Source of the DNA: Hellea balneolensis DSM 19091
GTDB taxonomy: Bacteria; Pseudomonadota; Alphaproteobacteria; Caulobacterales; Maricaulaceae
Direction: 5' to 3'
Length of the DNA stretch: 64,000 nt
NCBI RefSeq assembly: GCF_000428525.1
Contig: NZ_AUAC01000007.1
Location: 122,902 to 186,901 of the forward strand
Position numbers and translations under genes: made by a program. The notes beneath the pieces were generated by a model. The model had not been told where the DNA came from. It ran no database searches and worked only from the letters and a program-made list of their open reading frames with translations. Positions 55,192-64,000 of the stretch are shown here, piece after piece (position 1 is the stretch's first letter; every line of letters starts with the position of its first letter).

Positions 55192-56494
55192 TACGCAATA
55201 AGGCATTCTTGGCCATGCGGCGGCCAAGCCCAATACTTTCCGATATACCTCTATCTTCAGGATAATAATAGCATGTATCTGCAATCTGAAGCCCTTGAAA
55301 TGGCGTTTGAATTGGCGGCAGCATATCAAGAAAGTTAGGATAGCAAATAGGCTGCGCATATTTAAGGCGGCTGACTTGAGTCGCTAAGATATCTTCTTTG
55401 TTTATGGAAGGGTTAGCGGCGGTGATAGCACCAAAGGCTTCGTCCAAAAGGTCATCATCTGTCCAGGTCCAGCGATCATTATCGGTCGGCATGTAGTAAG
55501 GCACATAGACAATATGACCGTCTTTTAGAGGACGCAATCGTGAAAATTCGATAATGCCGGGAACAGCCAAACTCTCGTCAATTGTATTTAACCAAAAATT
55601 TTCTGTTACTGACTTTTTTAATTTAAATATCAAACATGCTACGCCGATGTTCGGAATGGCGTCATAATTGGATTTAAGCTCCGTAGGTAGACTAGGTACG
55701 AGTTTTGAAATAAAGGGTGTCGGCACGGTCGAAATAACGTTTTTGCTTTTCACAAATTTAGAGCCTATTTTCACACCGCTAACATACGCGCCATCTGTTA
55801 CGATTTCTGTTGCTGGAGCGCCAAGACTAACATGCCCGCCCAACGTTTTTATTTTAGAAACCAAAGCCGATACGAGTGTTTCTGTGCCACCTTCCAAATA
55901 TCCTAATTCTTCTTGAAGTAACGACTTTCGAGAAAGGCCAATACGCCGTATGCGTGTGCCGATCCATGTTGCACTAATTTTATCAGTGTAGTCATAGAAT
56001 TTTAGATAAAACAAGCGGTTCCAGAGTTTGTTATACCCGTTTTCGCCAAGCCAAGCTTTTAGCCATTCGGGGGCTGTTAAAGGTTCAACTTTGTCCCAAC
56101 TTCTGCGTCTTGTGCACCAGAAAGCCAAAAGGCCGTATCGTATTTTTTCAATCAGATTTAATTTTGGAAATCCAAGTAGAGCAAAAGGGTTACCCCACTC
56201 ATAGAGAGCACCTTGATAATAGTAGCCCATTTTTGTTTCGCGCCATTTAAGTTTATCAAAGATATCGAGTTCTTTGAAGAGTTCGAAACTATCGTAATCT
56301 GTTTTACATATGAAATGATAGTATCTTTCCAGTGATAACCCATCAAAATCAAAATGAGCGGCCATACCCCCGGGGACATTATCGGCTTCAAAAAGAGCGA
56401 CTGTACTGCCGGCTTTCGCCGCTTCATAAGCAGCGGCTAAGCCCATAGCCCCGGCCCCAATGACAATGAGGTCATATGTGTCGGATGTCGTCAT
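55184..56494 (-). CDS. FAD-dependent amine oxidase-like oxidoreductase
   Basis: 436 residues. The N-terminal FAD motif is DLIVIGAGAMGLAAAYEAAKAG (12-30 region) and GGMAAHF follows the second strand. A conserved LEGGTETLVSALV segment near 195-205 and a C-terminal NLQIADTCYYYPEDRGISES-type FAD closure (here QGLQIADTCYYYPEDRG) place it with the flavin oxidoreductases that resemble protoporphyrinogen oxidase and are common in polysaccharide clusters. The substrate is unknown. Confidence 0.85.
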   Translation of the reverse strand: MTTSDTYDLIVIGAGAMGLAAAYEAAKAGSTVALFEADNVPGGMAAHFDFDGLSLERYYHFICKTDYDSFELFKELDIFDKLKWRETKMGYYYQGALYEWGNPFALLGFPKLNLIEKIRYGLLAFWCTRRRSWDKVEPLTAPEWLKAWLGENGYNKLWNRLFYLKFYDYTDKISATWIGTRIRRIGLSRKSLLQEELGYLEGGTETLVSALVSKIKTLGGHVSLGAPATEIVTDGAYVSGVKIGSKFVKSKNVISTVPTPFISKLVPSLPTELKSNYDAIPNIGVACLIFKLKKSVTENFWLNTIDESLAVPGIIEFSRLRPLKDGHIVYVPYYMPTDNDRWTWTDDDLLDEAFGAITAANPSINKEDILATQVSRLKYAQPICYPNFLDMLPPIQTPFQGLQIADTCYYYPEDRGISESIGLGRRMAKNALLRND

Positions 56495-56502
56495 CTCTGC
56501 CT

Positions 56503-57477
56503 CTAAAAAGCTAATGTAATATTTGAATAATCAGGGTCCGTATAGGCCTCCTTTACAGCCTCAGCAAAGGGCGTTGCTGTTACATTAAAGCGGTTTGGCC
56601 AGTCTATGACAGGGAATTCCTCAGGTATTATCAGTGCTTCAAGTTGAGCTGTGGTAAAGGGAGGTGTTTTGGTGAGCATAACCGCTATTTTTAACAGCGC
56701 ATAAAAAACACTATATGGAATTTTTATAATAGCTGTACGTACGCCCGTTTGTTTTTTTATTATGCGAATGAGATCAATATAGTTTATTTTCTCTTGTCCT
56801 GAGATATCAAGAACTTCTCGATCTGGCTGTTGTTCCATGCATGCCATAATAACTTTACAAAAATCACCTGCGTAAAGAGGTTGCCGAACATATCGTCCAT
56901 GCCCTGGAATAGGAAATACGGGAACTTTCTCCATGAATCGTCTCAGCCATCCCAGATGTTTTCTGTCAAACCACCCAAACATTAATGTAGGCCGCAAAAC
57001 ACAATACGGTCCTTTCCAGTTTTTGACGATGTCTTCCTGCTGCGTTTTAGAGCGCGTATAGAAGTCATCCGCCTCGGAGTTTACGACTGAAGAGGATATA
57101 TGCACGATATAAGGTGGTTTATTACCCGAGCAGGCTTCAAGAATATTGCGGGTTGCAACAACATTATTTCGGTCAAAATCTTCATAAAATAAGCCGCCTA
57201 TTTGGGCTTGATTCAATATGACGATATCCGCACCTTTAAATGCCTCTTGCCATTTACCGGGAGTGGCTAAATCAGTTTCGACACAATCAATATCCGGGTG
57301 TATTTTCCGAAAAATATCTGTGTTTAGGGCGTGTTTATCAAAGCCAACAACATTTGTATATCCTGCGCGCTTCAAACGCAGGCAGAGGTTTTGCCCGATA
57401 AGCCCTGATGCTCCCGTTACGATGATTTTTGCGTTTAATGGAAGAAATGTTTGAGCTTTTAGAGCACTCATGATCAT
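56503..57477 (-). CDS. NAD-dependent epimerase/dehydratase
   Basis: 324 residues of the extended SDR type. NAD motif IIVTGASGLIGQNLCLRLK (18-36), a DFDRNNVVATRNIL helix and the start motif region VHISSSVVNSEADDFYTRSKTQQE. The tyrosine-lysine pair appears as YTRSK, matching YxxxK. It should modify a nucleotide sugar or a lipid-linked sugar. The start overlaps the DprE2-like stop by four bases. Confidence 0.85.
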   Translation of the reverse strand: MIMSALKAQTFLPLNAKIIVTGASGLIGQNLCLRLKRAGYTNVVGFDKHALNTDIFRKIHPDIDCVETDLATPGKWQEAFKGADIVILNQAQIGGLFYEDFDRNNVVATRNILEACSGNKPPYIVHISSSVVNSEADDFYTRSKTQQEDIVKNWKGPYCVLRPTLMFGWFDRKHLGWLRRFMEKVPVFPIPGHGRYVRQPLYAGDFCKVIMACMEQQPDREVLDISGQEKINYIDLIRIIKKQTGVRTAIIKIPYSVFYALLKIAVMLTKTPPFTTAQLEALIIPEEFPVIDWPNRFNVTATPFAEAVKEAYTDPDYSNITLAF

Positions 57478-58247
57478 AATCCGGTTTTATGGAATGCGAA
57501 ACGTGGAGTCATGCGAATGAGTAATAGAATGAAGCGCCAAAACCATGGCGCGTATATTTTACGCTTCCCGCGGAACACGGCTTTTAAAGTAATTTTTGCT
57601 ATTTTTTCAGGACTGGCCCACAAAAGACCGCCTTTATCAAGGTGATCAGTCATAGGTGTGTCAATAAAACCGGGTTTAACCAAAAGAATATTGATTTTTG
57701 CACCTTTAAATCGCGCGGCACGGTGAGCCATACCGTCACAGAAAATCTCTAACGCGCCTTTGGCGGTACCATAATGGTAATTTGATTGGCGTCCGCGGTC
57801 TCCAGCAACTGATCCAATAACTGTGATTTGACCGGAACCTTTATAAGCAAAATGGTCAAAAGCTTTCTCGGCCCACATTGCTGCTGATACAAAATTTGTG
57901 TTTAATGAGGCCAAGAATTTTTGAGAGTCTTTTTGAGTTTTGAGCTGGTCTCCCAACAGACCGTAAGCCAAAAATACTTCGCTAATGTTATGGCCCATAG
58001 ACGTCACAGCATTCCAATTCTTATCCAAGATAGCTGTATCACTAAGGTCGCAGACATGTATATCAACAGGTTTTTTTGTCCGTGCAGCCAAATCGGCTTG
58101 ATTTAGTTTTAATTTATCAGAGTTGCGCCCGACTAAAATAATAGGCTTCCCTTCAGAGGCTCTTAAACGCGCATAAGCCAAAGCGACAGCTGATGTACCC
58201 CCCAGCACTAAGAGGCTATTGGCATCTTGATTATTTGGTTTCGGCAT
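57474..58247 (-). CDS. DprE2-like short-chain dehydrogenase
   Basis: 257 residues. NAD(P) motif VLGGTSAVALAYARL, RNSDKLK after the second strand, catalytic S in TVIGSVAGDRGRQS and YHYGTAKGAL with Y-x-x-x-K. It resembles decaprenylphosphoryl-2-keto-ribose reductase (DprE2), which with DprE1 epimerises the C2 hydroxyl of decaprenyl-phosphoryl ribose to arabinose. The C-terminal hydrophobic helix fits the membrane-bound substrate. It follows the DprE1-like gene by 38 bases. Confidence 0.85.
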   Translation of the reverse strand: MPKPNNQDANSLLVLGGTSAVALAYARLRASEGKPIILVGRNSDKLKLNQADLAARTKKPVDIHVCDLSDTAILDKNWNAVTSMGHNISEVFLAYGLLGDQLKTQKDSQKFLASLNTNFVSAAMWAEKAFDHFAYKGSGQITVIGSVAGDRGRQSNYHYGTAKGALEIFCDGMAHRAARFKGAKINILLVKPGFIDTPMTDHLDKGGLLWASPEKIAKITLKAVFRGKRKIYAPWFWRFILLLIRMTPRFAFHKTGL

Positions 58248-58285
58248 AGTGTTTTCTCTTTTGCGTCATTTATGAGACTTGTTTT

Positions 58286-59611
58286 TTACGAAGTTGTTTG
58301 ACTGACTCTGCGCCAAAAAGAAGATGAAAATTTAGGATCTCTCATGGCCTCCAATTTCGTCCACTGAGGAAAGGCGGTTTGAAATGTCTGCGCTGACATA
58401 CGGCCGTCTTTAGCAGGATAGGTGCGTCCGTTATGCTTAAGGACACAAGCATCTAACCGCTCTAAAAGCTGTCGTGTTTTTTGGCCTTTATTCGCAAAAT
58501 CTAATGCCAGACTGACACCTTTTCCGGGACGGCAGAAACTCATAGTACCTGGAGAATACTCCGGACCGTGAAGTTTTAACACAGCGAGAAAAGAGCCTTG
58601 TTTCGATTCTTTTATGATATCTAGAAGATCACCTATTCCTTCTTTCGATCTTTCAAGCGGGATAAGGCTTTGGTGTTGAAAAAAGCCTGCTTTTCCGTAA
58701 AGCCGATTCCAGTGGTTAATTCCGTCCAAAGGATAGAAGAACGAGTCGTAATGGCTGCGGCCTTTCATGCGCGCCCCCGGACGCCATCTATATAGAAAAT
58801 TAAAGGCTGTGATAGAAAAACGGTTTAGAAATAAAGCGGGCGTTACGAACGGCCAGGTGGCAATATGATCATCTCGATGAATATCCAAAGCTCCATAGTT
58901 AGAGAATTTTGCCCGTGTAAAGATACCGCGGCCCTGTTTGGATTTCGGAGCAAAGCAATCTATCCAAGCGACGGTATATGGCCACTTTGCGCTTTCTTCG
59001 CTTAAACTAAAAAACTCATCTAATGAGGTATAGGGGATGTTTTCAGTTTCAAGATATGAAGACTCGATGGGTTTTAACTTAAACTCGACCCAATTTATAA
59101 ATCCGGTTAATCCCAAACCACCAATTGTCATGTTAAAGAGCTTTTTTTGCGTTCTTGGTGAACATATTACTGTTTTCCTATCTGAGCGTGTTAGGGATAG
59201 GCGCATAATATGTGCGCCAAGACTGCCTACTTTATGATGATTTTTACCGTGGACATCATTTGCGACCGCACCGCCAAGGGTCACATATTTGGTGCCTGGT
59301 GTGACAGGCAAGAACCATCCTTGAGGAACGCTCACACGTAGAATTTCCTCCAAAGTAATTCCAGCACGGGCTTTTATAATCCCGGTTTGAGTATCGAAAT
59401 CAAGTATATGATTTTGTCTTGTTGTCTGAAATATAACGCCGCCTTTATTTAGGCCGCTATCGCCATAAGAACGCCCCATACCATGGGCAAGGAGCATGCC
59501 ATTATCTGAGCTTTCAGCAATGGTTAAAAGATTCGGATCTGCGAAATAATCGGCCCTGACAACATTACAGTATTTGTCGTTTATACGACCCCAACTTAAA
59601 ACAGGTTTCAT
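58286..59611 (-). CDS. DprE1-like FAD-dependent oxidase
   Basis: 441 residues. The PCMH FAD fold holds GRSYGDSG at 46-53 and ANDVHGKNHH near 117-126, both diagnostic of DprE1 (decaprenylphosphoryl-beta-D-ribose 2'-oxidase). The catalytic-site lysine is in YPAKD (K401). The position that is Cys387 in the mycobacterial enzyme, the target of benzothiazinones, appears to be Ala (GVSLALDF, A369). First gene of the operon that runs down to 51944. Confidence 0.88.
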   Translation of the reverse strand: MKPVLSWGRINDKYCNVVRADYFADPNLLTIAESSDNGMLLAHGMGRSYGDSGLNKGGVIFQTTRQNHILDFDTQTGIIKARAGITLEEILRVSVPQGWFLPVTPGTKYVTLGGAVANDVHGKNHHKVGSLGAHIMRLSLTRSDRKTVICSPRTQKKLFNMTIGGLGLTGFINWVEFKLKPIESSYLETENIPYTSLDEFFSLSEESAKWPYTVAWIDCFAPKSKQGRGIFTRAKFSNYGALDIHRDDHIATWPFVTPALFLNRFSITAFNFLYRWRPGARMKGRSHYDSFFYPLDGINHWNRLYGKAGFFQHQSLIPLERSKEGIGDLLDIIKESKQGSFLAVLKLHGPEYSPGTMSFCRPGKGVSLALDFANKGQKTRQLLERLDACVLKHNGRTYPAKDGRMSAQTFQTAFPQWTKLEAMRDPKFSSSFWRRVSQTTS

Positions 59612-60029
59612 AACTTCACTGGACTATCGGAAGAATACAGAGATGCTTGCATAGTTTTGCCTTATAGAGTCTTCCTGCAACTGTCTTTACTTTTAGAAAC
59701 ATAAAAGCATATTTATGGGATTTGAAAGTATCTGCGACAAAGTTATTAATCACGTTAGTATTTCATAGTTATCTGTGAAACCGTAAAATATAGTAAATAA
59801 AATTAAAGGCTCTTGCTGCTGATAAACATGACTATGTGATATGTCCCCTGGTTTTGTAGACTCTTTGCAAGGTAAAACTGCAAGCAAGGAGAATGTCTTA
59901 TGGGCAAGCATATATGCTATAGCATAACTCACATTATAACAATTATGCTTATTTAAATCTGAGCTAATCCATTGCGGTGTACCTAAAGCTTTGATAGCGA
60001 TATTCCCATAATAAATTGGGATATCTGCT
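59612..60029. other. AT-rich intergenic region between DprE1-like and RTX genes
   Basis: 418 bases, divergent promoters for the two flanking genes. No gene is supported; a 60-codon minus-strand frame at 59750-59932 looks accidental. The RTX start has GGGATAT shortly before it. Confidence 0.5.
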
Positions 60030-63000
60030 ATGCGCTACTTTTTTGATTTTGATCTCAACCCATTGGGGCTTGGGGCTAATACAGGCTGGGCAAATTCAGG
60101 AATTTTTACGGATAGCGTTCTTTTAAGCCCAGCACTCAATGACTTCACAGTCTCTGCGCCTACAAATGATCCGGCCCATATGAACGGCGACGTGCCGGCC
60201 GACGCTTCGACGGGTGCCGTATTGGCTGTGGATGGGGCCGATTATGTCGGTGAGTTTGATTTTGTGGGCGATACAGACTGGATTGCTATCAACATCGCAG
60301 CAGATGAATTAGTGCGTATTGAGGCCCTCTCAGACGGGCTTGTTTTTACGTCTATATTTACGGTTGTCGATGCGGCCGGGACAGTTATCAAAAACAGCTC
60401 GACAGTTGATTTCGTAAATTCCTTTTCTTACGTGGAATTGACAACTAGCGGCACGTATTACGTTAATATTTCCGATGATCCTATGGATGGGGAAGAAATA
60501 GGAAATTACACCTTACGCGCTACCTCCTTAACAGATGATCATCGCGGTACATCAAACACACTGAGTACAATCGCAAATGATACGCCTGAGACTGGGTCTA
60601 TTGAGTATATAACGGATGATGACTGGTTTTTATATGAAGCGGATGCCGCGGGGGATTTAGATGTCACTGTGACCTTTGATGGCGGCGGGGCCGGCGGTAA
60701 CATTCTGGTCAGAGTTATTGACAATACGGGCACGGTCATTGAAACATTTCCAACAAATTCATCAACAACAACAGGCGGAACAGTTACGCTACCATCTTCT
60801 GGGACATTCTATATCTCAGTCAGCCTCATAAATGATGATCAAGGTATTGGCGGGACTTATACACTCGACGCATCAGGGCCTGTCTCCCTCTTTACCCAAG
60901 GTGACGATGTGGTGGATGGGACAGCAGGGGCTGACATCTTCGAAGCCCTCGGCGGTAATGACATCGTGAACGGGCTTGGAGGAAATGATAATATTGATGG
61001 CGGTACAGGCAATGATACGCTTAATGGCGGAACAGGAAATGATACCCTTTTTGGCGGCGAAGGTGATGACATCATCAATGGTAATGGCGGCAGTGATATT
61101 ATACTGGGGAGTTTAGGTGCCGATATTATAAATGGTGGTGCTGGCGGTATTGATAGCGTAGATTATCGCGGTGCATCATCACGGGTTGAACTAGACGCTA
61201 TTAACGGAGGAACGACCGGACTCGCGGCAGGGGATACCTATTCTGAAATTGAATATATCTATCTTTCTGACTTTGATGACATAATTCTGGGCGCCGGATC
61301 ACTCTCGCGTGTTTTTGGCGGCGAAGGTAATGATATTATTGACGCCAGAACAGGAACCCTTGACCCGACTCTATTTGGCGGGAGCGGCGATGATGTAATC
61401 TATCTTGGGGTTGGGGAAGACAGTGCCCGCGGAGATGCAGGAGACGACATAATTTTTGGTAATTATGGACCTAACAGCCTTAATGGAGGGTCTGGTTTTG
61501 ATACCGTCAATTATTCTGCCTCGCAAATTGATGAAGGTGCGGGCCTTAATCTTGTAACTGGCGGCTTTTTCGGTATCGCATTTCAGGACAGCTATGTTGG
61601 TATTGAGAACGCGGTTGGAACAGACTTTGACGACACTATTATAGGGTCTTCTCTTGCCAACACATTATCAGGTTTGGCTGGTGATGACCTCCTCGAAGGC
61701 GCCGCTGGAAATGACATATTGGATGGCGGAGATGGGATAGATATTGCTGCATTCTCAGGTAACGCGGCAGATTATACAGTTGTCAATAATGGCAACGCTA
61801 TGTTCACCGTGACGCATAATGCTAATTCTGATGGCACGGATATGCTTTCCAATATAGAGTTTTTACGCTTTGCCGACGGAGATGTGGAATTGCCAGCAAG
61901 TCCTATATTCACGGAAGGCGATGATGCGCTTGATGGTTCAGCTGGGGATGATGTGCTGGATGCGCTCGGCGGGAATGATATCGTCAACGGACTTGGAGGA
62001 GATGACATCATATTTGGCCGCAGCGGGCAAGATGTTCTCAGCGGCGGTTCAGGGGACGATACTCTGGAAGGCGGCCAAGACAATGACATGTTGGATGGAG
62101 GTGATGACACCGACACGGCTGTCTTTGCAAATGCCTTTGCTGATTATACAATAATAGAAAATAGTGACGGTAGTTTTACGATTACCGATACTCTCGGAAC
62201 AGACGGAACTGACAGCTTGGTCAACATCGAATTTGCGCAATTCTCTGATCAAATATTCGATCTCTCTCAATTACCGCCTGTTTTCACTGAAGGTAATGAT
62301 CTAGCGGACGGGACGAGCGGCGACGATATTCTGGATGCACTTGGCGGAAATGATCGCGTCAATGGGCTAGAGGGAAATGACACTATTTTTGGTCGTGATG
62401 GAAATGATAATCTGACCGGCGGGGCTGGCAATGATATTCTTAATGGAGGCGATGGAGCCGATACACTTATTGGTGGGTCAGGCGCTGACGTTTTAAATGG
62501 TGGGGAAGGTTTTGATACTGTCGATTATCGCGGCAGCGTCAGTGCTTCTGTCCGTTTTAACGTCGATACAGGCGGTACATTAGGCGATGCATCGGGTGAT
62601 ACCTTTACTGGTGTTGAGCGCTATTATCTAACTAATTTTGGTGATGTCGTTACAGGTTCAGATGCGAATGAGTTTTTCTTCGGTGAAGATGGCAATGACC
62701 AAATCAATGGAGGCGGCGGAATTGATCGTATCTATGGCGGTGATGGTGATGACATTCAGCGCGGCCAGGACGGCAATGATACGCTTTACGGCTCAAATGG
62801 CGAAGATCAACTCAATGGCGGCGCCGGATTTGATATCGCGAATTACTCCAATGCACCTGAACGCGTTTGGGCCTTTTTAGAGACGAACGGCTCATTCAGC
62901 TATGCTAGCGGAGATACTTACTTTGGCATTGAAGCCGTTTATGGTTCAAATTTTGATGACTGGTTGCGAGGCAATTCAGGAAGCAATGAACTCCGCGGAG

Positions 63001-64000
63001 GATTAGGTGACGACATGCTTTGGGGCGGAGCCGGCAATGACAGGCTTTATGGCGGAGCAGGGGAGGATAGTCTGCGCGGGCAAGACGGTATAGATATCGC
63101 TATTTATACAACGGCTAATGCAGCGGTTGTGCTTGACTTGACCATCGGCGGGACGGCGGGTGAAGCCGCGGGCGATACATTCTCTGGTATTGAGTGGGTT
63201 TGGGGGTCCAATTTCGATGATAATATTACCGGTGATTTTCGAGATAACCGCCTGGAAGGCCGCAATGGTGACGATACCTTAAACGGGGAAGGCGGGAATG
63301 ACCGCCTGCTGGGCGGCGACGGTAATGACATCATTGATGGGGGCGATGGTGTTGATACCATTTTCGGTCAAGACGGCGATGACATCATGAGCGGCGGCGC
63401 GGGGAATGATTTCTTCTTTGGCGGCGCAGGGGCAGACAGTCACGATGGAGGCGATGGAACGGATTCTGTCTCTTATCTCGCGTCTGGCCCTATCGCGATA
63501 CAAAACGGCATCGGCGTAGGCGGCGACGCTGCGGGGGATACATATACAAATATAGAACGCTATTTTGGCTCGTCAGGCGATGATATTATCAATGCTTCAG
63601 GCGTCTTGCTTGGTAATGGCGGGAATGATTATCTGCTGGGGATGAACGGCTCGAATGATAGCCTCAATGGCGGTGCGGGACTTGATACCTTCGCTTATGA
63701 TGTTACGGGCGGCGGCGCCGATGTTATCCAAGGCTTTTTTATCAACGAACAGATTTCAATATTGGGCGGGGACCCTGACTTTGATACCGAGGCTGAAATC
63801 CTGGCTGTAGGCACGGATGCGGGCGCCAATGTCATCTTTGATTTTGGAAATGGAAACACACTCACCATTGTCGGGGTAAACCTTGCGGACTTGCCAAGTA
63901 ACACCTTCACCTTTGAAGGCCCGTTATTTTCAGAACCACTGGATGACCCCAACGCCTTCGCAGCAGATATCAATGAAGTCTTCGATATGGACGCGCTGAT
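60030..64000 (+). CDS. Giant RTX calcium-binding repeat protein, C-terminus beyond window
   Basis: At least 1323 residues from the ATG at 60030 (GGGAT upstream), still open at the edge. No signal peptide, as expected for type I secretion. Residues about 60-170 and 175-285 are two related beta domains of the bacterial pre-peptidase (PPC) kind ([27 protein letters not shown]). From about 290 to 1215 RTX nonapeptides (GGxGxDxUx, e.g. [19 protein letters not shown]) alternate with longer spacers of two types: [19 protein letters not shown] and [22 protein letters not shown]. The last 100 residues form a typical C-terminal capping region ([12 protein letters not shown]). Likely a secreted adhesin or surface protein. 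No T1SS genes are in the window. Confidence 0.9.
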   Translation, partial: MRYFFDFDLNPLGLGANTGWANSGIFTDSVLLSPALNDFTVSAPTNDPAHMNGDVPADASTGAVLAVDGADYVGEFDFVGDTDWIAINIAADELVRIEALSDGLVFTSIFTVVDAAGTVIKNSSTVDFVNSFSYVELTTSGTYYVNISDDPMDGEEIGNYTLRATSLTDDHRGTSNTLSTIANDTPETGSIEYITDDDWFLYEADAAGDLDVTVTFDGGGAGGNILVRVIDNTGTVIETFPTNSSTTTGGTVTLPSSGTFYISVSLINDDQGIGGTYTLDASGPVSLFTQGDDVVDGTAGADIFEALGGNDIVNGLGGNDNIDGGTGNDTLNGGTGNDTLFGGEGDDIINGNGGSDIILGSLGADIINGGAGGIDSVDYRGASSRVELDAINGGTTGLAAGDTYSEIEYIYLSDFDDIILGAGSLSRVFGGEGNDIIDARTGTLDPTLFGGSGDDVIYLGVGEDSARGDAGDDIIFGNYGPNSLNGGSGFDTVNYSASQIDEGAGLNLVTGGFFGIAFQDSYVGIENAVGTDFDDTIIGSSLANTLSGLAGDDLLEGAAGNDILDGGDGIDIAAFSGNAADYTVVNNGNAMFTVTHNANSDGTDMLSNIEFLRFADGDVELPASPIFTEGDDALDGSAGDDVLDALGGNDIVNGLGGDDIIFGRSGQDVLSGGSGDDTLEGGQDNDMLDGGDDTDTAVFANAFADYTIIENSDGSFTITDTLGTDGTDSLVNIEFAQFSDQIFDLSQLPPVFTEGNDLADGTSGDDILDALGGNDRVNGLEGNDTIFGRDGNDNLTGGAGNDILNGGDGADTLIGGSGADVLNGGEGFDTVDYRGSVSASVRFNVDTGGTLGDASGDTFTGVERYYLTNFGDVVTGSDANEFFFGEDGNDQINGGGGIDRIYGGDGDDIQRGQDGNDTLYGSNGEDQLNGGAGFDIANYSNAPERVWAFLETNGSFSYASGDTYFGIEAVYGSNFDDWLRGNSGSNELRGGLGDDMLWGGAGNDRLYGGAGEDSLRGQDGIDIAIYTTANAAVVLDLTIGGTAGEAAGDTFSGIEWVWGSNFDDNITGDFRDNRLEGRNGDDTLNGEGGNDRLLGGDGNDIIDGGDGVDTIFGQDGDDIMSGGAGNDFFFGGAGADSHDGGDGTDSVSYLASGPIAIQNGIGVGGDAAGDTYTNIERYFGSSGDDIINASGVLLGNGGNDYLLGMNGSNDSLNGGAGLDTFAYDVTGGGADVIQGFFINEQISILGGDPDFDTEAEILAVGTDAGANVIFDFGNGNTLTIVGVNLADLPSNTFTFEGPLFSEPLDDPNAFAADINEVFDMDAL

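Noticed and set aside
60900..63700. Tandem DNA repeats that could suggest a CRISPR array
   Set aside because: The period is 27 bases (nine codons) with variable bases, fully inside one open frame; these are RTX protein repeats. No CRISPR array or cas gene is seen in the window.

Overview
The window reads as alphaproteobacterial chromosome, most likely from the Caulobacterales/Maricaulales/Hyphomonadales side. The evidence is a set of cell-cycle genes known from that group (chpT, the DUF1013 regulator trcR, the DUF1465 gene rcdA), three TTAA-N7-TTAA CtrA-type boxes, the FYDLN acid-rich and DUF1192 families, and an aroA-cmk-rpsA-ihfB order. Base composition is moderate by eye; codon use is even except in the region from about 43.8 to 50 kb, which looks AT-richer.

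Layout. 0.0-1.7 kb: a partial membrane protein and pheS. 1.8-4.7 kb: an operon of chpT, a degenerate CheA-like protein, a CheY-like regulator and a CheR-like methyltransferase. 4.8-16.1 kb: core genes (YdbL/YnbE-type envelope proteins, apaG, dCTP deaminase, an S9 peptidase, a radical SAM enzyme, purE-purK, a GGDEF protein, two DUF465 proteins, an SDR, trcR, DUF1192, rcdA, rpmE). 16.3-23.7 kb: a TraB/Tiki-like protein, suhB-efp, and an ABC ATPase with a permease fused to an M1 peptidase. 23.9-31.0 kb: type II secretion operon gspEFGHIJKLM, without gspC or gspD. 31.1-36.6 kb: an aminotransferase, ada, rnd and the lptC-lptA-lptA-lptB lipopolysaccharide export operon with two tandem lptA copies. 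36.7-43.7 kb: mscL, ihfB, rpsA, a strongly structured non-coding segment upstream of rpsA, a TPR gene behind three CtrA boxes, cmk, aroA and the FYDLN gene.

Accessory region. A tRNA-Ala(GGC) at 43.76 kb is the attachment site of a very small (4.5 kb) integrative element with a P4-type integrase, an excisionase-like regulator, a helix-turn-helix protein, a cysteine-rich protein and two small membrane proteins; a 16-bp repeat marks its ends. Beyond it lie a serine-recombinase fragment and an isolated fliQ plus truncated fliR, which point to a rearranged locus.

50.3-59.6 kb: a surface-glycan cluster. A UbiA prenyltransferase fused to a HAD domain, DprE1-like and DprE2-like enzymes and a GtrA protein together match the decaprenylphosphoryl-arabinose (DPA) pathway known from mycobacteria. 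A GT-C type membrane glycosyltransferase, an epimerase/dehydratase, an FAD oxidoreductase, a methyltransferase and a VTT-domain protein accompany it. From 60.0 kb to the edge runs a giant RTX calcium-binding repeat protein whose end lies outside the window.
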